The notes under the pieces: generated by a model
Database searches by the model: none
Seen by the model: the letters and a program-made list of their open reading frames with translations, nothing else
Told to the model about the DNA's origin: nothing
Assembly: GCF_001277195.1 (NCBI RefSeq)
Contig: NZ_CP012268.1
Location: 1,178,001-1,242,000, forward strand
Reading direction: 5' to 3'
DNA length: 64,000 nucleotides
From: Cronobacter muytjensii ATCC 51329
Lineage (GTDB): Bacteria; Pseudomonadota; Gammaproteobacteria; Enterobacterales; Enterobacteriaceae
Program-made: the position numbers and the translations under genes
In this document: positions 36,389 through 45,335 of the stretch, piece after piece
How positions within the stretch are numbered: the first letter of the stretch is position 1
Layout of the letters: every line of letters begins with the position of its first letter

Positions 36389-36417
36389 GCCTCCGTCTTT
36401 CCGGGCGGAGGCTTTTT
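36389..36417 (+). terminator. Terminator-like hairpin in the aminotransferase leader
   Basis: GCCTCCG at 36389-36395 pairs with CGGAGGC at 36406-36412 and is followed by five T residues, ending 18 bases before the start codon at 36435. A terminator so close to the ribosome site suggests leader control or insulation from upstream transcripts. The rest of the 259-base divergent gap (36176-36434) shows no site I can name. Confidence 0.6.
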
Positions 36418-36434
36418 GCGCACAGGAGTCAAAG

Positions 36435-37730
36435 ATGCAAAGCAATCAGCAGTGGCAGGAGAGGCGTGAGCGCGCGGTGCCGCAGGGCGTGGGCAACGCA
36501 TTGCCGGTGTATGTGGCGCGGGCGAAAAATGCGGAGATCTGGGATGTCGAGGGGCGGCGCTATATCGATTTCGCCTCGGGGATTGCGGTGCTCAACACCG
36601 GGCATAACCACCCGGCGGTCATGGACGCGGTGAAAGCGCAGCTCGATAACTTCACGCATCCCTGTTTTCAGGTGACGCCTTACGGCAATTACGTTGAGCT
36701 TGCGGAGCGGCTGAATACGCTTGCGCCCATCAGCGAGCCCTGCCAGACGCTGTTTCTCTCGACCGGCGCCGAGGCGGTGGAAAACGCTATCAAGGTCGCG
36801 CGTATCGCGACCGGCCGCTCGGCGGTCATTGCCTTTCGTGGCGCGTTTCATGGCCGCACGCTGCTTGGCATGGCGCTCACCGGTAAAGTGCAGCCGTATA
36901 AAAAGGGTTATGGCCCGTTCCCGGCGGGTATCTATCACGCGCCGTATCCGGCGGCCTACCTGGGCGTAAGCGACACCCAGGCGCTGGCGTCGCTCGCCGG
37001 GATTTTCGCCGCCGACGTCGCGCCGGACGAAGTCGCTGCCATTATTATCGAGCCGGTACAGGGCGAGGGCGGGTTTTACGCCGCGTCGGCGGAATTCATG
37101 CGACAGCTGCGCGCGTTGTGCGATAAGCACGGCATTGTGCTGATTGTCGATGAGATCCAGAGTGGTTTTTGCCGCACCGGCAAAACTTTCGCCATCGAAC
37201 ACGCAGGCGTTGAACCGGATCTCATTACCATGGCGAAAAGCCTGGCGGGCGGTTTTCCGCTCTCGGCGCTGGTGGGCAAAAAGGCGCTGTTCGATAAAGC
37301 GCTGCCGGGCGGGCTTGGGGGCACCTACGCCGGTTCGCCGGTCAGCATCGCCGCCGCGCTGGCGGTGACCGATATTATCGCGCGGGAACGGCTGAACGAG
37401 CGGGCAGTGGCGCAGGGCGAACTGCTGACTGACCGCCTGCGTGAGTTTGCCGAAATTTATGATTTTATCGGCGACGTGCGCGGCGTTGGCGCGATGGTGG
37501 CGATGGAGCTGGTGCATGAGCGCGACAGCCAGCGTCCTGACAAAGAGTTAACCCAGCAACTGGTGCAGGAGGCGGGGCGTCAGGGGCTGATTTTACTGAC
37601 CTGCGGCGTACGGGCGAACGTCATCCGTTTTCTTATCCCGCTCACCGCGGAGAAAGAAATTGTGACAGAAGGTCTCAACATCTTGTCATCGTGCCTTAAA
37701 GTGGTGCAAAATACGCGCCCTGCAAAATGA
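36435..37730 (+). CDS. puuE: 4-aminobutyrate aminotransferase, PuuE/GabT type
   Basis: 431 residues from the ATG at 36435, preceded by AGGAG; an in-frame ATG at 36375 would read through the leader hairpin. It is a class III PLP aminotransferase that converts GABA and 2-oxoglutarate to succinate semialdehyde and glutamate. FASGIAVLNTGHNHPAV, FLSTGAEAVENAIKVAR, EPVQGEGGFY, DEIQSGFCRTG and the Schiff-base Lys at residue 268 (MAKSLAGGFP) are visible. Similarity looks a little closer to PuuE than GabT, and its neighbours (puuD-like and plaP) favour putrescine use. Assignment between the two names is not firm. Confidence 0.85.
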   Translation: MQSNQQWQERRERAVPQGVGNALPVYVARAKNAEIWDVEGRRYIDFASGIAVLNTGHNHPAVMDAVKAQLDNFTHPCFQVTPYGNYVELAERLNTLAPISEPCQTLFLSTGAEAVENAIKVARIATGRSAVIAFRGAFHGRTLLGMALTGKVQPYKKGYGPFPAGIYHAPYPAAYLGVSDTQALASLAGIFAADVAPDEVAAIIIEPVQGEGGFYAASAEFMRQLRALCDKHGIVLIVDEIQSGFCRTGKTFAIEHAGVEPDLITMAKSLAGGFPLSALVGKKALFDKALPGGLGGTYAGSPVSIAAALAVTDIIARERLNERAVAQGELLTDRLREFAEIYDFIGDVRGVGAMVAMELVHERDSQRPDKELTQQLVQEAGRQGLILLTCGVRANVIRFLIPLTAEKEIVTEGLNILSSCLKVVQNTRPAK

Positions 37731-37736
37731 GATGAT

Positions 37737-37768
37737 TAACCGACGTTCAACGCGTCGGTTATTTTTTT
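37737..37768 (+). terminator. Aminotransferase gene terminator
   Basis: TAACCGACG at 37737-37745 pairs with CGTCGGTTA at 37753-37761 and is followed by seven T residues. It separates the aminotransferase gene from plaP. Confidence 0.85.
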
Positions 37769-37920
37769 GCAGTCAAGAGCATCGTAATTAAATTCAAGAG
37801 GCCGGGCTTCGTACCGGATAGATACTTACTTAAAATCCGACAGTTGTTGTCGCTGAGGAATACAGAAAATGGGGCAATTTTTCGCTTATGCGGCGATGTT
37901 CACCGTAAAGGAGAATAATT

Positions 37921-39282
37921 ATGTCGCTTAATGCAACTCCAAAAACCTCTCGCGTGGAATTACGTAAAACGCTTACGTTGATTCCGGTTGTCATGATGGG
38001 CCTTGCCTATATGCAGCCTATGACGCTGTTCGATACATTCGGTATTGTATCTGGCCTGACGGATGGCCATGTGCCGACCGCCTACGCCTTCGCGCTGGTC
38101 GCCATCCTCTTTACCGCGCTGAGCTACGGTAAACTGGTGCGCCGCTTCCCGTCGGCCGGCTCCGCTTATACATACGCTCAGAAAGCGATTAACCCGACCG
38201 TGGGCTTCATGGTGGGCTGGTCGTCGCTGCTCGATTACCTGTTCGCGCCGATGATCAACATCCTGCTGGCGAAAATTTACTTTGAAGCGCTGGTGCCGGA
38301 GATCCCGTCGTGGATTTTCGTGGTGCTGCTGGTCGCGTTCATGACCGTTTTCAACATGCGTACCCTTAAAGGCGTGGCGAACTTCAACACCATTATCGTG
38401 GTGCTGCAGGTTATCCTGATCGCCGTGATTCTGGGCATGGTGATTTACGGCGTGTCTCACGGCGAAGGCGCCGGTACGCTGGCAAGCTCCCGTCCGTTCT
38501 GGTCTGAGAATGCGCACGTCATCCCGATGATCACCGGGGCGACCATTCTGTGCTTCTCGTTTACCGGCTTTGACGGCATCAGCAACCTGTCGGAAGAAAC
38601 CAAAGACGCTGGTCGCGTTATCCCGCGCGCTATCTTCCTGACCGCGCTGATTGGCGGCCTGATCTTTATTTTCTCGACCTATTTTATCCAGCTCTACTTC
38701 CCGGATATCTCGCGCTTTAAAGAGCCGGATGCGTCTCAGCCGGAAATCATGCTGTATGTCGCGGGCAAAGCCTTCCAGGTGGGCGCGCTGATTTTCTCCA
38801 CCATTACCGTGCTGGCTTCCGGTATGGCGGCGCATGCAGGCGTGGCGCGTCTGATGTATGTGATGGGCCGTGACGGCGTGTTCCCGAACCGCTTCTTTGG
38901 CTACGTGCATCCGAAATGGCGCACCCCGGCGCTGAACGTGGTGCTGGTTGGCGCGATTGCGCTGATGGCGATTAACTTCGACCTGGTGATGGCGACCGCG
39001 CTGATTAACTTCGGTGCGCTGGTGGCGTTCACCTTCGTGAACCTGTCTGTGATTTCGCAGTTCTGGATCCGCGAAGGCCGCAACAAGACGCTGAAAGACC
39101 ACTTCACCTACCTGCTGCTGCCGGTGTGCGGCGCACTGACCGTCGGCGCGCTGTGGCTGAACCTGGAAGAAAGCTCCATGGTGCTGGGCCTGATCTGGGC
39201 GGGTATCGGTGTGGTTTATCTGGCGTGCGTAACCCGCAGCTTCCGTAACCCGGTTCCGCAGTACCGCGAAGACATCGCGTAA
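37921..39282 (+). CDS. plaP: Low-affinity putrescine importer PlaP
   Basis: 453 residues with about 12 membrane helices, an APC-superfamily permease. It closely follows E. coli PlaP (YeeF, 452 residues) from the first residues (TSRVELRKTLTLIPVVMMG) to the end. PlaP imports putrescine at the inner membrane by proton symport. PMTLFDTFGIVSGL and SFTGFDGISNLSEETKDA are conserved transport stretches. In E. coli it also lies between the his region and sbcB. AAGGAG precedes the ATG. A strong bidirectional terminator follows. Confidence 0.93.
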   Translation: MSLNATPKTSRVELRKTLTLIPVVMMGLAYMQPMTLFDTFGIVSGLTDGHVPTAYAFALVAILFTALSYGKLVRRFPSAGSAYTYAQKAINPTVGFMVGWSSLLDYLFAPMINILLAKIYFEALVPEIPSWIFVVLLVAFMTVFNMRTLKGVANFNTIIVVLQVILIAVILGMVIYGVSHGEGAGTLASSRPFWSENAHVIPMITGATILCFSFTGFDGISNLSEETKDAGRVIPRAIFLTALIGGLIFIFSTYFIQLYFPDISRFKEPDASQPEIMLYVAGKAFQVGALIFSTITVLASGMAAHAGVARLMYVMGRDGVFPNRFFGYVHPKWRTPALNVVLVGAIALMAINFDLVMATALINFGALVAFTFVNLSVISQFWIREGRNKTLKDHFTYLLLPVCGALTVGALWLNLEESSMVLGLIWAGIGVVYLACVTRSFRNPVPQYREDIA

Positions 39283-39300
39283 GTTGCCCCAAGGCACACG

Positions 39301-39330
39301 AAAAAAGGCTCCCCTCGGGGAGCCTTTTTT
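39301..39330. terminator. Symmetrical terminator after plaP
   Basis: The arms 39301-39314 and 39317-39330 are perfectly complementary, with a GC core (GGCTCCCC/GGGGAGCC) flanked by an A-run and a T-run, so it can work in both directions. It serves plaP, and possibly sbcB, whose stop is at 39449 on the other strand. Confidence 0.9.
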
Positions 39331-39448
39331 GTTTTGCGGCGGGTTCACTTTGGCGGGTGCGGCTTCGCTGATCCTGCGCGTGAGCGTCTCACTGGATAAG
39401 GGGTGGAGAAGGGCTGGCGTACCTCCCCTGCCTGTCCCGCCCCCGGGT

Positions 39449-40876
39449 TTACCCGACAATCTCCTGCGCGTACTGATACAGCGCTTTTAGCAGCGCCGTT
39501 TTTTCTTTATCGCTTTCATACTGGTTGTAGAGCATCTCTAACTCCTGCGCGTAAGCCTGCAGGAATTCCGGTGAAAACACATCACGACGGTGGTTAAGCC
39601 AGCGTTGCTGTTCCGGCTCGCTGAGCGTGCCGGGAAAATTGCGCGCCCGGTAGTTAAACAACAACTTCTCGATGCGCTTATCCACGAACGTGATATCCAG
39701 CGCCGGGAGGTTTTGCGGCGGTGTCTGCAACACAATGCGCATCGCGGCGCGATCGGCATCGCTGAAAAAGCCGTCGTAGAGCTGCGCATCCACATTGCTG
39801 GTGGGCGGGAAGGGGGGCGCCTCGGCAAACAGCGCCACCAGTTTCTCACGCACCTGCGGCGAATCGCGCAGCACCTTCAGATTATTCAGGCAATGCTGAC
39901 GGTCGATCCCCAGGCGCTCGGCGTCTTCCGGGCGCAGCGTATTGGCCTGCGCCAGCACCGGACACTTATTGAGATGCACCAGCTTCACCGGCACCGCGCT
40001 GTCGTCGCCGAGCGCGGCTTTCGGCGTATACAGCCGTTCGCGCAGGGCATCGGCGTCCAGCTCCAGCAGCGGGCTGATATTCCCTGCCAGATCCACCACA
40101 ATCACCGCATTGCGGTTGTCCGGGTGCCACGCGAGCGGCGCTATCCAGCTCGTATTGCCGCGCCAGGCGCCAAACATGCCGGAGACATGTACCAGCGGCT
40201 TTATCTGGACGATATCAATCAGCGTCGCCAGCTTCTGCTTGCTGCGATAGGTGTAGAGATAATCGAACATCCGCGGCTGACGGGTTTTCACCAGCTGCGC
40301 CATCGCGATGGTGGCGTGGACATCCGCCATCGCGTCGTGCGCGTTGGCGTGCTCGATACCGTTAGCGACCGTCAGGTGTTCGAGCCGGAAACTCGGCAGG
40401 CCGTCACTGTTCTCTGGCCAGACAATCCCTTCCGGGCGCAGCGCATAGCAGGCGCGCATCACATCCAGCAGATCCCAGCGCGAGTTGTCGTGCTGCCAGC
40501 TCCACGCGTAAGGGTCGTAAAAGTTGCGGTAGAAAATATTGCGTGTCACTTCGTCGTCGAAGCGCACGTTGTTATAGCCCACCACGCAGGTTTTCGGCAC
40601 GGTGAACAGCGCATGGATGCGTCTTGCGAACTCGGCTTCGTTCTCGCCGCGCGCGCGGGCGACCTGCGGCGTAATGCCAGTTATCAGCACGGCTTCCGGC
40701 TGTGGAAGGTAATCGTCGGCAGGTTTGCAATAGAAGACGTCCGGCTCGCCGAGAACGTTAAAATTCTCATCGGTGCGCAGAGCGGCGAACTGCGCCGGGC
40801 GGTCGAGCGAGGGGCTTTTGCCGAAGGTCTCGTAGTCGTGGAACAGAAAAGTCGGTTGCGCGGCAGAATCAGACAC
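39449..40876 (-). CDS. sbcB: Exodeoxyribonuclease I
   Basis: 475 residues from the GTG at 40876, the E. coli length. The frame stays open far upstream, but those residues are not family sequence, and an ATG at 40914 lies inside the terminator of the upstream gene. SbcB degrades single-stranded DNA from the 3' end and takes part in recombination and mismatch repair. The DEDDh exonuclease domain starts with FLFHDYETFG (catalytic Asp and Glu), then LGYNNVRFDDEV-like (VGYNNVRFDDEV) and HDAMADVHATI. The C-terminal half includes the SH3-like and helical parts, ending ALLKALYQYAQEIV. Confidence 0.95.
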   Translation of the reverse strand: MSDSAAQPTFLFHDYETFGKSPSLDRPAQFAALRTDENFNVLGEPDVFYCKPADDYLPQPEAVLITGITPQVARARGENEAEFARRIHALFTVPKTCVVGYNNVRFDDEVTRNIFYRNFYDPYAWSWQHDNSRWDLLDVMRACYALRPEGIVWPENSDGLPSFRLEHLTVANGIEHANAHDAMADVHATIAMAQLVKTRQPRMFDYLYTYRSKQKLATLIDIVQIKPLVHVSGMFGAWRGNTSWIAPLAWHPDNRNAVIVVDLAGNISPLLELDADALRERLYTPKAALGDDSAVPVKLVHLNKCPVLAQANTLRPEDAERLGIDRQHCLNNLKVLRDSPQVREKLVALFAEAPPFPPTSNVDAQLYDGFFSDADRAAMRIVLQTPPQNLPALDITFVDKRIEKLLFNYRARNFPGTLSEPEQQRWLNHRRDVFSPEFLQAYAQELEMLYNQYESDKEKTALLKALYQYAQEIVG

Positions 40877-40898
40877 CAGGTCACCATCCAGAGTAAGT

Positions 40899-40930
40899 AA
40901 AAAAACAGGGCTATGGTAAACCATAGCCCT
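40899..40930 (-). terminator. Terminator of the acyltransferase gene, overlapping the sbcB leader
   Basis: On the minus strand AGGGCTATGG and CCATAGCCCT form a perfect 10-base stem with a 4-base loop, followed by GTTTTTTT. It ends the acyltransferase gene (stop at 40954) only 23 bases before the sbcB GTG, so sbcB must start inside or just below it or depend on read-through. Confidence 0.88.
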
Positions 40931-40953
40931 CTCAGGAAGAAGTGGCAGCGACC

Positions 40954-42105
40954 TTAAGGCAATACCTGCTCCGGCTGTACCGGCTTGCGGGTAATCAGAC
41001 GCTTGCCCAGCGCGATACCCGGCTTCTCGACGCGATGGAACAGCACTGTCGCCAGCCCGTATGTGACAGGCAGGCTGATAGCGGCGGCAATCAACAGGCG
41101 CACCGGCGAGGCGTGCTGCGCGAACGCGCTGTGCTCCACCAGCATCCCGATGACCGGGATTACAATCATCAAATGCAGCAGGTAGACGGAGTACGAGACA
41201 TCCCCCAGATACTGGCTGACGCGGCGCGTCAGGAGCCAGCGCGGCAGGCGCATCGCCTGATGCAACAGCGAGCCTGCCTGCGCCTGCCACAGCAGCGCGC
41301 CGAGGCCCGCAATCATCACGCACTGGGCGATAAGACGGTTTGGCGTCACCGCGATATGCATCTGCCAGGCGATGACCGGCGCGAGAAACGCCAGCAGCAG
41401 CAACAGGCGACGGCTGTCGCGCACGGCGGCGGCAATCAGCATTCCTGCGACAAACAGCGGCAGCTTAATCAGGATCATCGACGGCATCGGGAACGCCTCG
41501 AAATAGCCCGGAAACGCCCAGCGCGCCGCGAAACAGCCCACCATCACCGCAAACGACGCGGCGAAAAAGCCCCAGCGCATCACCAGCAGCATAATGAACG
41601 GGAACAGCAGGTAGAACTGCATTTCAAGCCCGATGCTCCAGTCCGGCAGTACCGTGCGGAAGGAGTAATAAGGGATAGCGCCGAAAACAAACGAAATATG
41701 CGCGAGGATATTACCTGCGGACGTATCTGCATAGCGCTGGCTCTCGGTTTGCGTGGACGGCCAGGCCTGTGCGATAACGTCGCGCCATTCGCCAAACGCG
41801 GCGCCGAAAATAAGCGCTAACAGCAGCAGGAAATAATAGAGCGGCGCAATCCTGAAAAAGCGCCGCAACCAGAAATTACGCATGGTATGGCTGCTGGTCC
41901 AGGGCTCAATGTCCCGACGCTCAAGATAATTCTTCGCCATCAGAAAGCCTGACAGCAAAATAAACAGATCGACACCCATACCCGGATCATATAAGAGAGG
42001 AATGCGGCACTGTACCAGCAGGCAAATATGCCCCAGTAATACCCACAACGACGCGAGACCGCGTAATCCCTCCAGCTCCGGCGACCAGCTTTTACCCTGC
42101 GCCAT
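40954..42105 (-). CDS. Membrane acyltransferase, family 3 (OafA-like)
   Basis: 383 residues with about 10 membrane helices. It begins PELEGLRGLASLWVLLGH, the conserved start of acyltransferase-3 proteins with the essential His, then FILLSGFLMAKNYLERR and LRRFFRIAPLYYF, all family marks. Such proteins O-acetylate (or otherwise acylate) surface polysaccharides or lipids from the inner membrane. No SGNH domain is fused. The gene is not in this place in E. coli, and neither acceptor nor acyl group can be read from sequence; with two polysaccharide loci on the same segment, O-acetylation of O-antigen or colanic acid is a possible role. Confidence 0.85.
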   Translation of the reverse strand: MAQGKSWSPELEGLRGLASLWVLLGHICLLVQCRIPLLYDPGMGVDLFILLSGFLMAKNYLERRDIEPWTSSHTMRNFWLRRFFRIAPLYYFLLLLALIFGAAFGEWRDVIAQAWPSTQTESQRYADTSAGNILAHISFVFGAIPYYSFRTVLPDWSIGLEMQFYLLFPFIMLLVMRWGFFAASFAVMVGCFAARWAFPGYFEAFPMPSMILIKLPLFVAGMLIAAAVRDSRRLLLLLAFLAPVIAWQMHIAVTPNRLIAQCVMIAGLGALLWQAQAGSLLHQAMRLPRWLLTRRVSQYLGDVSYSVYLLHLMIVIPVIGMLVEHSAFAQHASPVRLLIAAAISLPVTYGLATVLFHRVEKPGIALGKRLITRKPVQPEQVLP

Positions 42106-42341
42106 ACCCTTCTCCTCAGCCTTTAAAAGTCACCAGGCTAAAAAGAGTCGGCCTTTATCACAATCGGAAGAGTACGTGAAATATGCATTATCAGATTTTC
42201 CGCAGCCGGGCATCGACAGGGAAATAAACCGGCGAAAAGAGAGGTTCAGACACATCTTATTCATATTTTCTTGCAATTTAACGGAGCAAGGAAATAAAAA
42301 CTGCCGTAAAAAAGGCGCCCCATCAAGACGTTACTGAGGAT

Positions 42342-43514
42342 ATGCTGTTGAAATTTAGACCGATGATTGCCGTTTCCTGCATCATGCTGGCCGGTATTAC
42401 CGCGCAGGCGAACGCCGCTGCGCCTGCCATGCCACAGCCGCCTGCCATCGTGGCGGGTAGCTATGTGTTAATGGATTACACAACCGGACAAATACTGGCG
42501 GCGAATAACGAACATCAACAGCGTAACCCGGCGAGCCTGACCAAATTAATGACTGGCTATGTGGTGGACCGCGCCATCGACAGCCATCGCATCACGCCGG
42601 ACGACGTGGTAACGGTGGGCAAAGACGCCTGGGCGAAAGATAACCCCGTCTTTGAAGGCTCATCACTGATGTTCCTGAAGGCGGGCGATCGCGTCACGGT
42701 GCGCGACCTCAGTCGCGGGCTGATTGTCGACTCCGGCAACGACGCCTGCGTGGCGCTGGCGGATTACGTGGCGGGCGGGCAGCCGCAGTTCGTCGCGATG
42801 ATGAATGACTACGTACAAAAGCTCGGCCTGAAAGACACCCATTTTGAGACGGTCCACGGCCTGGACGCGCCGGGGCAGCACAGCTCCGCCTACGATCTGG
42901 CGGTGCTGTCGCGCGCCATTATTCACGGTGAGCCGGCGTTTTATCATATGTACAGTGAAAAGAGCCTGACCTGGAACGGCATCACCCAGCAGAACCGCAA
43001 CGGGCTGTTGTGGGATAAGACGCTCAATGTTGACGGCCTGAAAACGGGCCACACCTCCGGGGCGGGCTTTAACCTGATTGCCTCAAGCGTTGACGGTAAA
43101 CGTCGTCTGATCGCGGTGATTATGGGCGCCGACAGCCCGAAAGGTCGTGAAGATCAGGCGCGCAAACTTCTCCACTGGGGCCAGCAGACGTTCGACACCG
43201 TGGAGATCCTCCAGAAAGGCAAAAAAGTGGGCAGCGAGCGCGTCTGGTACGGCAAAGATGAACAGGTGGCGGTCGGGACCGATCGTGACTTCTGGCTGAC
43301 GCTGCCGAAAGCGCAGCTCGCCAACGTGAAAGCGAAATATCTGCTGGACAGAGAACGCCTTGACGCGCCGCTGGACGCTAATGAAAGAGTGGGCGAAATA
43401 GAACTCTACAACGGCGATCAGATAATAGCGCGGATGCCGCTGGTGACGCTTGAGAAAGTGAAAAAGGGCGGTATTTTTTCGCGCTTTGGCGACTGGCTGC
43501 ACCTGACGCTGTAA
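42342..43514 (+). CDS. dacD: D-alanyl-D-alanine carboxypeptidase PBP6b
   Basis: 390 residues. It trims the terminal D-Ala from peptidoglycan pentapeptides in the periplasm. A Sec signal peptide covers about residues 1-26 (ends AQANA-A). The active-site motifs are all present: SLTK with Ser65 and Lys68, SGN (VDSGNDACV), and KTG (LKTGHTSGAGFN). A PBP5-type C-terminal beta domain follows, and the last residues (FSRFGDWLHLTL) form the amphipathic membrane anchor. It is followed by gyrI as in E. coli. Confidence 0.95.
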   Translation: MLLKFRPMIAVSCIMLAGITAQANAAAPAMPQPPAIVAGSYVLMDYTTGQILAANNEHQQRNPASLTKLMTGYVVDRAIDSHRITPDDVVTVGKDAWAKDNPVFEGSSLMFLKAGDRVTVRDLSRGLIVDSGNDACVALADYVAGGQPQFVAMMNDYVQKLGLKDTHFETVHGLDAPGQHSSAYDLAVLSRAIIHGEPAFYHMYSEKSLTWNGITQQNRNGLLWDKTLNVDGLKTGHTSGAGFNLIASSVDGKRRLIAVIMGADSPKGREDQARKLLHWGQQTFDTVEILQKGKKVGSERVWYGKDEQVAVGTDRDFWLTLPKAQLANVKAKYLLDRERLDAPLDANERVGEIELYNGDQIIARMPLVTLEKVKKGGIFSRFGDWLHLTL

Positions 43515-43600
43515 GCGTTTCTTGCCAATGCGAAGGCGCTCACAGACGCCCGGGTGAGCGCCGCACACTATACTCGCTATTTTAACAGCGAGGAGTGAAC

Positions 43601-44074
43601 ATGGATTACACCATCGAGCATATCGTCACGCGAAAAATCGCCGGGTTTCATCTGGTCGGCCCGTGGGAGAAAACGGTGCCGCAGGGCTTTGAGCAGTTAA
43701 CAATGTGGGTGGATAACTTTCATATCCAGCCGCAGGCCTGGATTGCGGTCTACTATGATAATCCGCAGCAGGTCGCGCCGGAGAAACTGCGCGCCGATAC
43801 GGTGGTTGAAGTGCCGGCGGATTTCACGATGCCCGAGAACAGCGTCGGCGTTATCCTGACGGACTTGCCCGGCGGCCAGTATGCCGTGGCGCGCGCCCGT
43901 GTTGAAAATAACGACTTCGCCACGCCGTGGCTCGCGTTCTTTACACGTCTGCATCAGGACGTCCGTTATCAAATGGCGGCGCGCCCGTGCTTTGAAATCT
44001 ATCTTAACGACGGTAAGAAAGACGGCTACTGGGACATCGATATGTATATCCCGGTACAGACATCCGGCGAATAA
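43601..44074 (+). CDS. gyrI: DNA gyrase inhibitor GyrI (SbmC)
   Basis: 157 residues from the ATG at 43601, the E. coli length; a GTG at 43595 is in frame, but AGGAG at 43591-43595 suits the ATG. GyrI has the AraC effector-binding-like fold, binds and inhibits gyrase, and protects against microcin B17 and some gyrase poisons. The N-terminal AGFHLVGPWEKTVPQGFEQL and the DGYWDIDMYIPV end match E. coli SbmC. E. coli sbmC is an SOS gene; I did not see a clear LexA box in the short gap here. Confidence 0.92.
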   Translation: MDYTIEHIVTRKIAGFHLVGPWEKTVPQGFEQLTMWVDNFHIQPQAWIAVYYDNPQQVAPEKLRADTVVEVPADFTMPENSVGVILTDLPGGQYAVARARVENNDFATPWLAFFTRLHQDVRYQMAARPCFEIYLNDGKKDGYWDIDMYIPVQTSGE

Positions 44075-44276
44075 CCCTGACGCGCGCCCGTGCTGGCGGC
44101 GGGTGCGCTGCTTTTGTTAAATAAAAGGTGAAATAACGTTAATTCCACGATTTTTCGCCTCGAATTTCCCAAAAATTACAGCTTTTCCCCGTTTTTTATC
44201 AGAAAATAGCGCCCCTCATTTTCAGGCGTTGCGCCTGAAGCGACGTTTCATCAGGGTTATTAACGGGAAAGTTAGC

Positions 44277-45335
44277 GTGCGAGCTGATAAATCGCTTACC
44301 TCTTTCGAAATTCGTCTCTACCAGCATTACCGCATCGTCCACGGCGTGCGCATCGCGCTGGCGTTTATCATTACCTTTTTACTGGTGCGGATGCTGAACG
44401 TGCCGGAAGGCACCTGGCCGTTGATTACGCTGGTGGTGGTGATGGGGCCTATCTCTTTCTGGGGCAACGTCGTGCCACGCGCGTTTGAGCGTATCGGCGG
44501 CACCATTCTCGGCGCCGCGCTCGGGCTGGTAGCGTTACAGCTGGAGGGCTGGTTGCTGCCTGCGATGCTCTTGTGGTGCGCGCTGGCGATGTTTCTGTGC
44601 GGTTACCTGGCGCTCGGCAAGCGTCCGTACCAGGCGCTGCTTATCGGCATTACGCTCTCGGTGGTGGTGGGCGCGCCGCAGGGCGACATGCTGGTCGCGC
44701 TCTGGCGCGGTGGCGATGTGATTTTCGGCTCGCTGCTGGCGATGCTGTTCACCAGCCTCTGGCCGCAGCGCGCGTTTATTCACTGGCGCATCCAGATGGC
44801 GAATTTCGTCAGCGATTTCGGCAAAATTTACCACGCCGGGCTGTCGCCGAATCTGGTGGAGCGCCCGCGCCTCGATAAGCCGCTACAGCAAATTCTTGGC
44901 AGCGTCGTGAAGCTGCGCGCGTTTATTACGCCTGCCAGCAAAGAGACGCACATTCAGCGCGCCATTTTCGAAGCCATCCAGACCACCAGCCGCAACATGG
45001 TCTGCACGCTGGAGATGCAAATTAACGCCTGGTGGGCCTCGCGCGAAAGCCATTTTCTGATGATCAACGCGCGCACGCTGCGTGATTCGCAGCAGATGAC
45101 CGAAAATACGCTGGCGGCGATTGCCGAGGCGCTGCGCGAGGGCAACCCGTCGCCGGTGATGGCGAACCGTGAAAAGCTCGCCGAGATTGTGCAGGAGCTG
45201 CGCACGCTTATGAAAGAAGGCCAGCAGAATGATCTGGTGGAAACGCCGATTCACGGCTATGTATGGTTAAGTATGGAGCTGGCGCAGCAGCTGGAACGCC
45301 TGTCGCAGCTGATCTGCCGGGCGCTGCGCAAATAA
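44277..45335 (+). CDS. yeeA: YeeA-like inner membrane protein (FUSC family)
   Basis: 352 residues from the GTG at 44277, exactly the E. coli YeeA length. An ATG at 44229 is in frame but adds residues not seen in the family. The N-terminal half has about six membrane helices (residues 25-160), and the C-terminal half is soluble and helical, the layout of the FUSC/aromatic-acid-exporter group. The substrate is unknown. GPISFWGNVVPRAFERIGGT and LFTSLWPQRAFIHWRIQ are conserved. It lies between gyrI and tmaR as in E. coli. Confidence 0.9.
   Translation: MRADKSLTSFEIRLYQHYRIVHGVRIALAFIITFLLVRMLNVPEGTWPLITLVVVMGPISFWGNVVPRAFERIGGTILGAALGLVALQLEGWLLPAMLLWCALAMFLCGYLALGKRPYQALLIGITLSVVVGAPQGDMLVALWRGGDVIFGSLLAMLFTSLWPQRAFIHWRIQMANFVSDFGKIYHAGLSPNLVERPRLDKPLQQILGSVVKLRAFITPASKETHIQRAIFEAIQTTSRNMVCTLEMQINAWWASRESHFLMINARTLRDSQQMTENTLAAIAEALREGNPSPVMANREKLAEIVQELRTLMKEGQQNDLVETPIHGYVWLSMELAQQLERLSQLICRALRK

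Noticed and set aside
37960..39459. Antisense open frame (499 codons) opposite plaP
   Set aside because: His/Gln/Arg-rich shadow product, running through the plaP terminator.
39590..40900. Plus-strand open frame (436 codons) opposite sbcB
   Set aside because: Complement of sbcB with skewed composition; no domain recognisable.
40877..41323. N-terminal extension of sbcB by about 150 codons
   Set aside because: The extra residues are low-complexity Ala/Arg/Gly sequence, cross the terminator and overlap the acyltransferase coding region; the 475-residue form matches the family.
43532..43562. Hairpin after dacD as a terminator
   Set aside because: GGCGCTCAC and GTGAGCGCC can pair, but no T-run follows, so I did not call it a terminator.
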